NCBI GenBank assembly: GCA_011620505.1
Contig: WOZA01000063.1
Span: 1 to 7,803, forward strand
Length of the DNA stretch: 7,803 nucleotides
Reading direction: 5' to 3'
DNA from: Anaerolineaceae bacterium
GTDB lineage: Bacteria > Chloroflexota > Anaerolineae > Anaerolineales > Anaerolineaceae
Position numbers and translations under genes: made by a program. Below the pieces are notes generated by a model. The model worked only from the letters and a program-made list of their open reading frames with translations. It did not search any database and was not told the origin of the DNA. Within the stretch, counting starts at the first letter, position 1. Every line of letters begins with the position of its first letter. This document shows, in pieces, positions 6,384 through 7,803 of the stretch.

Positions 6384-7659
6384 GGAGGTCTATGACGTTG
6401 TCGTCATTGGTGCTGGTCCTGGCGGGCTGGCTGCCGCGATCGAAGCAAAAAAGGCTGGCGCGCTGGATGTGTTGGTAATCGAGCGCGATGTGGAGCTTGG
6501 CGGCATTCTGCTGCAGTGCATCCACAACGGCTTCGGTCTGCAGACTTTCAAGGAAGACCTGCCCGGACCGGAATACGCCCAGCGTTATATCAACGAGGCT
6601 CGCGCGATTGGTGTGGAGTTTTTGCTGGATACCATGGTGATGGATGTCACGCCGCAGCGGCGGTTGTACCTTTCCAGCCAGCAGCACGGCTACTTCACGC
6701 TCGATGCGCGCGCGATTGTGCTGGCGATGGGCTGCCGCGAACGCACCCGCGCCCAGATCCGCATCCCTGGCATGCGCCCAAACGGCGTCTTTACTGCCGG
6801 CACAGCCCAGCGTTGGGTGAACGTGGAAGGCTATATGCCCGGCAAGAACTTCGTCATTCTTGGGTCAGGAGATATCGGCATGATCATGGCGCGCCGCCTG
6901 ACATTTGAAGGCGCAAAGGTTTCGCGCGTGCTCGAAATCCAATCCTATCTGAGCGGTCTGAGCCGTAATTTCGTGCAGTGCCTACAGGACTGGGACATCC
7001 CGCTCCAACTGCAGCATACCATCAAGCACATTATGGGCAAGAACCGCGTGGAAGCAATCGAAACGGTAGCTGTGGATGACCATTGGAACTTCGTTCCTGG
7101 TTCCGAAGAGATCATTCCTTGCGACACACTTCTGCTTTCGGTGGGCCTCATTCCTGAGAATGAGCTTTCCAAAAAGGCTGGCGTTCTGTTGGACCCCATC
7201 ACGGGCGGTCCTTATGTGGACGAACGCTTCCAGACCAGTGTGCCGGGCATCTTCGCCGCCGGCAATGTGGTGCACGTTTACGACCTGGTGGATTATGTCT
7301 CGATTGCCGGCGATACCGCCGGCATGAACGCAGCCAGGTATGCGCTGGCTGAGCAGCAGCTTGAAGCAGACTATGTTCCCGTAAAAGCTGGAAAAAATGT
7401 GCGCTACGTGGTGCCCCACAAGCTGGATCGTAAAGCGCTTGAGAGTGGCGATGTGCAGTTCCAGCTGCGCGTCACCCGACCGCTCGAAGAAGATGTCTGG
7501 CTGGAGGTGCGCAGTGAGAGCAAGAGCGTCGTGCGCCGCTCGGATCGCTACGCCCGCCCGGGCGAGATGGTGACCATCAAGCTCAAGCCAAGCATGGCTG
7601 AGGCTGTGCGCGCGGCAGAAAGCCTGACCGTGGATGTTTACCCCAAGGCGGAGGTATAA
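6373..7659 (+). CDS. FAD/NAD(P)-binding oxidoreductase, partner of the G3P dehydrogenase
   Basis: This 428-residue flavoprotein has two dinucleotide-binding folds. FAD sites are VVVIGAGPGGLAAA (9-22) and the late FAAGNVVHVYD / GDTAG stretch (294-317). The NAD(P) fold starts at VILGSGDIGMIMARR (161-175). GCRERTR (120-126) and GGILLQCIHNGFG (43-55) are typical of this oxidoreductase group, which includes the small flavoprotein encoded beside the GlpA-like gene in Thermotoga (TM1432-TM1434 neighbourhood). It has no paired redox Cys of thioredoxin-reductase type. It probably exchanges electrons between the GlpA-like iron-sulfur domain and NAD(P), taking the place of GlpB (inference). ATG 6373 overlaps the upstream stop by 11 bases and is needed to keep the first FAD strand; GGGGGTG lies just upstream. 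A consensus Shine-Dalgarno at 6381-6389 lies inside the gene, before an out-of-frame ATG. Confidence 0.88.
   Translation: MLIKEVYDVVVIGAGPGGLAAAIEAKKAGALDVLVIERDVELGGILLQCIHNGFGLQTFKEDLPGPEYAQRYINEARAIGVEFLLDTMVMDVTPQRRLYLSSQQHGYFTLDARAIVLAMGCRERTRAQIRIPGMRPNGVFTAGTAQRWVNVEGYMPGKNFVILGSGDIGMIMARRLTFEGAKVSRVLEIQSYLSGLSRNFVQCLQDWDIPLQLQHTIKHIMGKNRVEAIETVAVDDHWNFVPGSEEIIPCDTLLLSVGLIPENELSKKAGVLLDPITGGPYVDERFQTSVPGIFAAGNVVHVYDLVDYVSIAGDTAGMNAARYALAEQQLEADYVPVKAGKNVRYVVPHKLDRKALESGDVQFQLRVTRPLEEDVWLEVRSESKSVVRRSDRYARPGEMVTIKLKPSMAEAVRAAESLTVDVYPKAEV
7650..7655 (+). promoter_or_regulatory. Ribosome binding site of the DUF1667 gene
   Basis: GGAGGT lies six bases before ATG 7662 and overlaps the last codons of the oxidoreductase gene. 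It fixes the start and fits coupled translation. Confidence 0.7.
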
Positions 7660-7661
7660 GC

Positions 7662-7803
7662 ATGGAAGAAAAGAATTTTATCTGCACTGCCTGCCCAATG
7701 GGATGCAAATTGATTGTACGCATGGAAGATGACCAGGTCGTCAAGGTATTGGGTTACCGCTGCCGCAAAGGCGAGACGTACGGTCGCCAGGAAGCCATCG
7801 CTC
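7662..7803 (+). CDS. DUF1667 family protein, 3' end beyond the window
   Basis: Only the first 47 residues are visible. They contain CTACPMGC (residues 8-15) and a fourth Cys at 34 in YRCRKGETYGRQE, the Cys pattern and the C-x-R-G-E-x-Y-x-R-Q-E ending that mark DUF1667 proteins. Four Cys (8, 11, 15, 34) could bind an iron-sulfur cluster or zinc. Proteins of this family, usually about 120 residues, are encoded next to GlpA-like and FAD/NAD oxidoreductase genes in Thermotoga and many anaerobes, and are suspected to be a small electron-transfer or assembly subunit; no biochemical role is certain. The gene begins two bases after the previous stop, so it belongs to the same operon. Confidence 0.85.
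   Translation, partial: MEEKNFICTACPMGCKLIVRMEDDQVVKVLGYRCRKGETYGRQEAIA

Noticed and set aside
1..7803. CRISPR arrays, tRNA or rRNA genes, transposase genes or attachment sites
   Set aside because: No spaced repeat arrays, no conserved RNA motifs and no transposase or integrase-like frames were seen on either strand.

Overview
The window carries a glycerol / glycerol-3-phosphate (G3P) catabolism locus built as two divergent arms around a control region of about 345 bases. The source is most likely an anaerobic or facultative bacterium. The style of the glycerol kinase, the GlpA-like / oxidoreductase / DUF1667 trio and the moderate GC content would fit Chloroflexota (Anaerolineae) or a Firmicute/Thermotoga-like lineage. 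This placement is inferred from protein style only; no rRNA or other marker gene is present.

Left arm (minus strand): a 604-residue membrane-bound alpha/beta hydrolase (3547 to 1733) is followed, after a strong hairpin at 1689-1717, by a complete glycerol kinase gene glpK (1613 to 111). The hairpin and an extended -10 promoter candidate suggest that glpK has its own transcription start. Positions 1-110 hold no gene, but contain a perfect 11-bp inverted repeat and short alternating hairpins.

Right arm (plus strand): a SorC-family regulator (3899-4903) overlaps by 20 bases a GlpA-like FAD-dependent G3P dehydrogenase with a C-terminal BFD-type iron-sulfur domain (4884-6383). That gene overlaps by 11 bases a two-dinucleotide-domain FAD/NAD(P) oxidoreductase (6373-7659). 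A DUF1667 protein follows after two bases and is cut by the right edge (7662-7803). The tight packing indicates one operon.

Working model: the hydrolase may release glycerol or a related alcohol from an ester at the membrane (inference). GlpK phosphorylates glycerol to G3P. The GlpA-like enzyme, the second flavoprotein and the DUF1667 protein oxidise G3P to dihydroxyacetone phosphate (DHAP) and pass electrons on, perhaps to NAD(P)+. The SorC protein would sense a phosphorylated metabolite of the pathway and control the divergent promoters. Neither GlpB, GlpC, a GlpF channel nor a GlpR/GlpP-type regulator is visible. Points that stand out are an Asp in place of the fourth Cys ligand of the iron-sulfur domain, the linkage of a multi-spanning hydrolase to glpK, a nearly leaderless regulator promoter, and a consensus Shine-Dalgarno sequence placed before an out-of-frame ATG.
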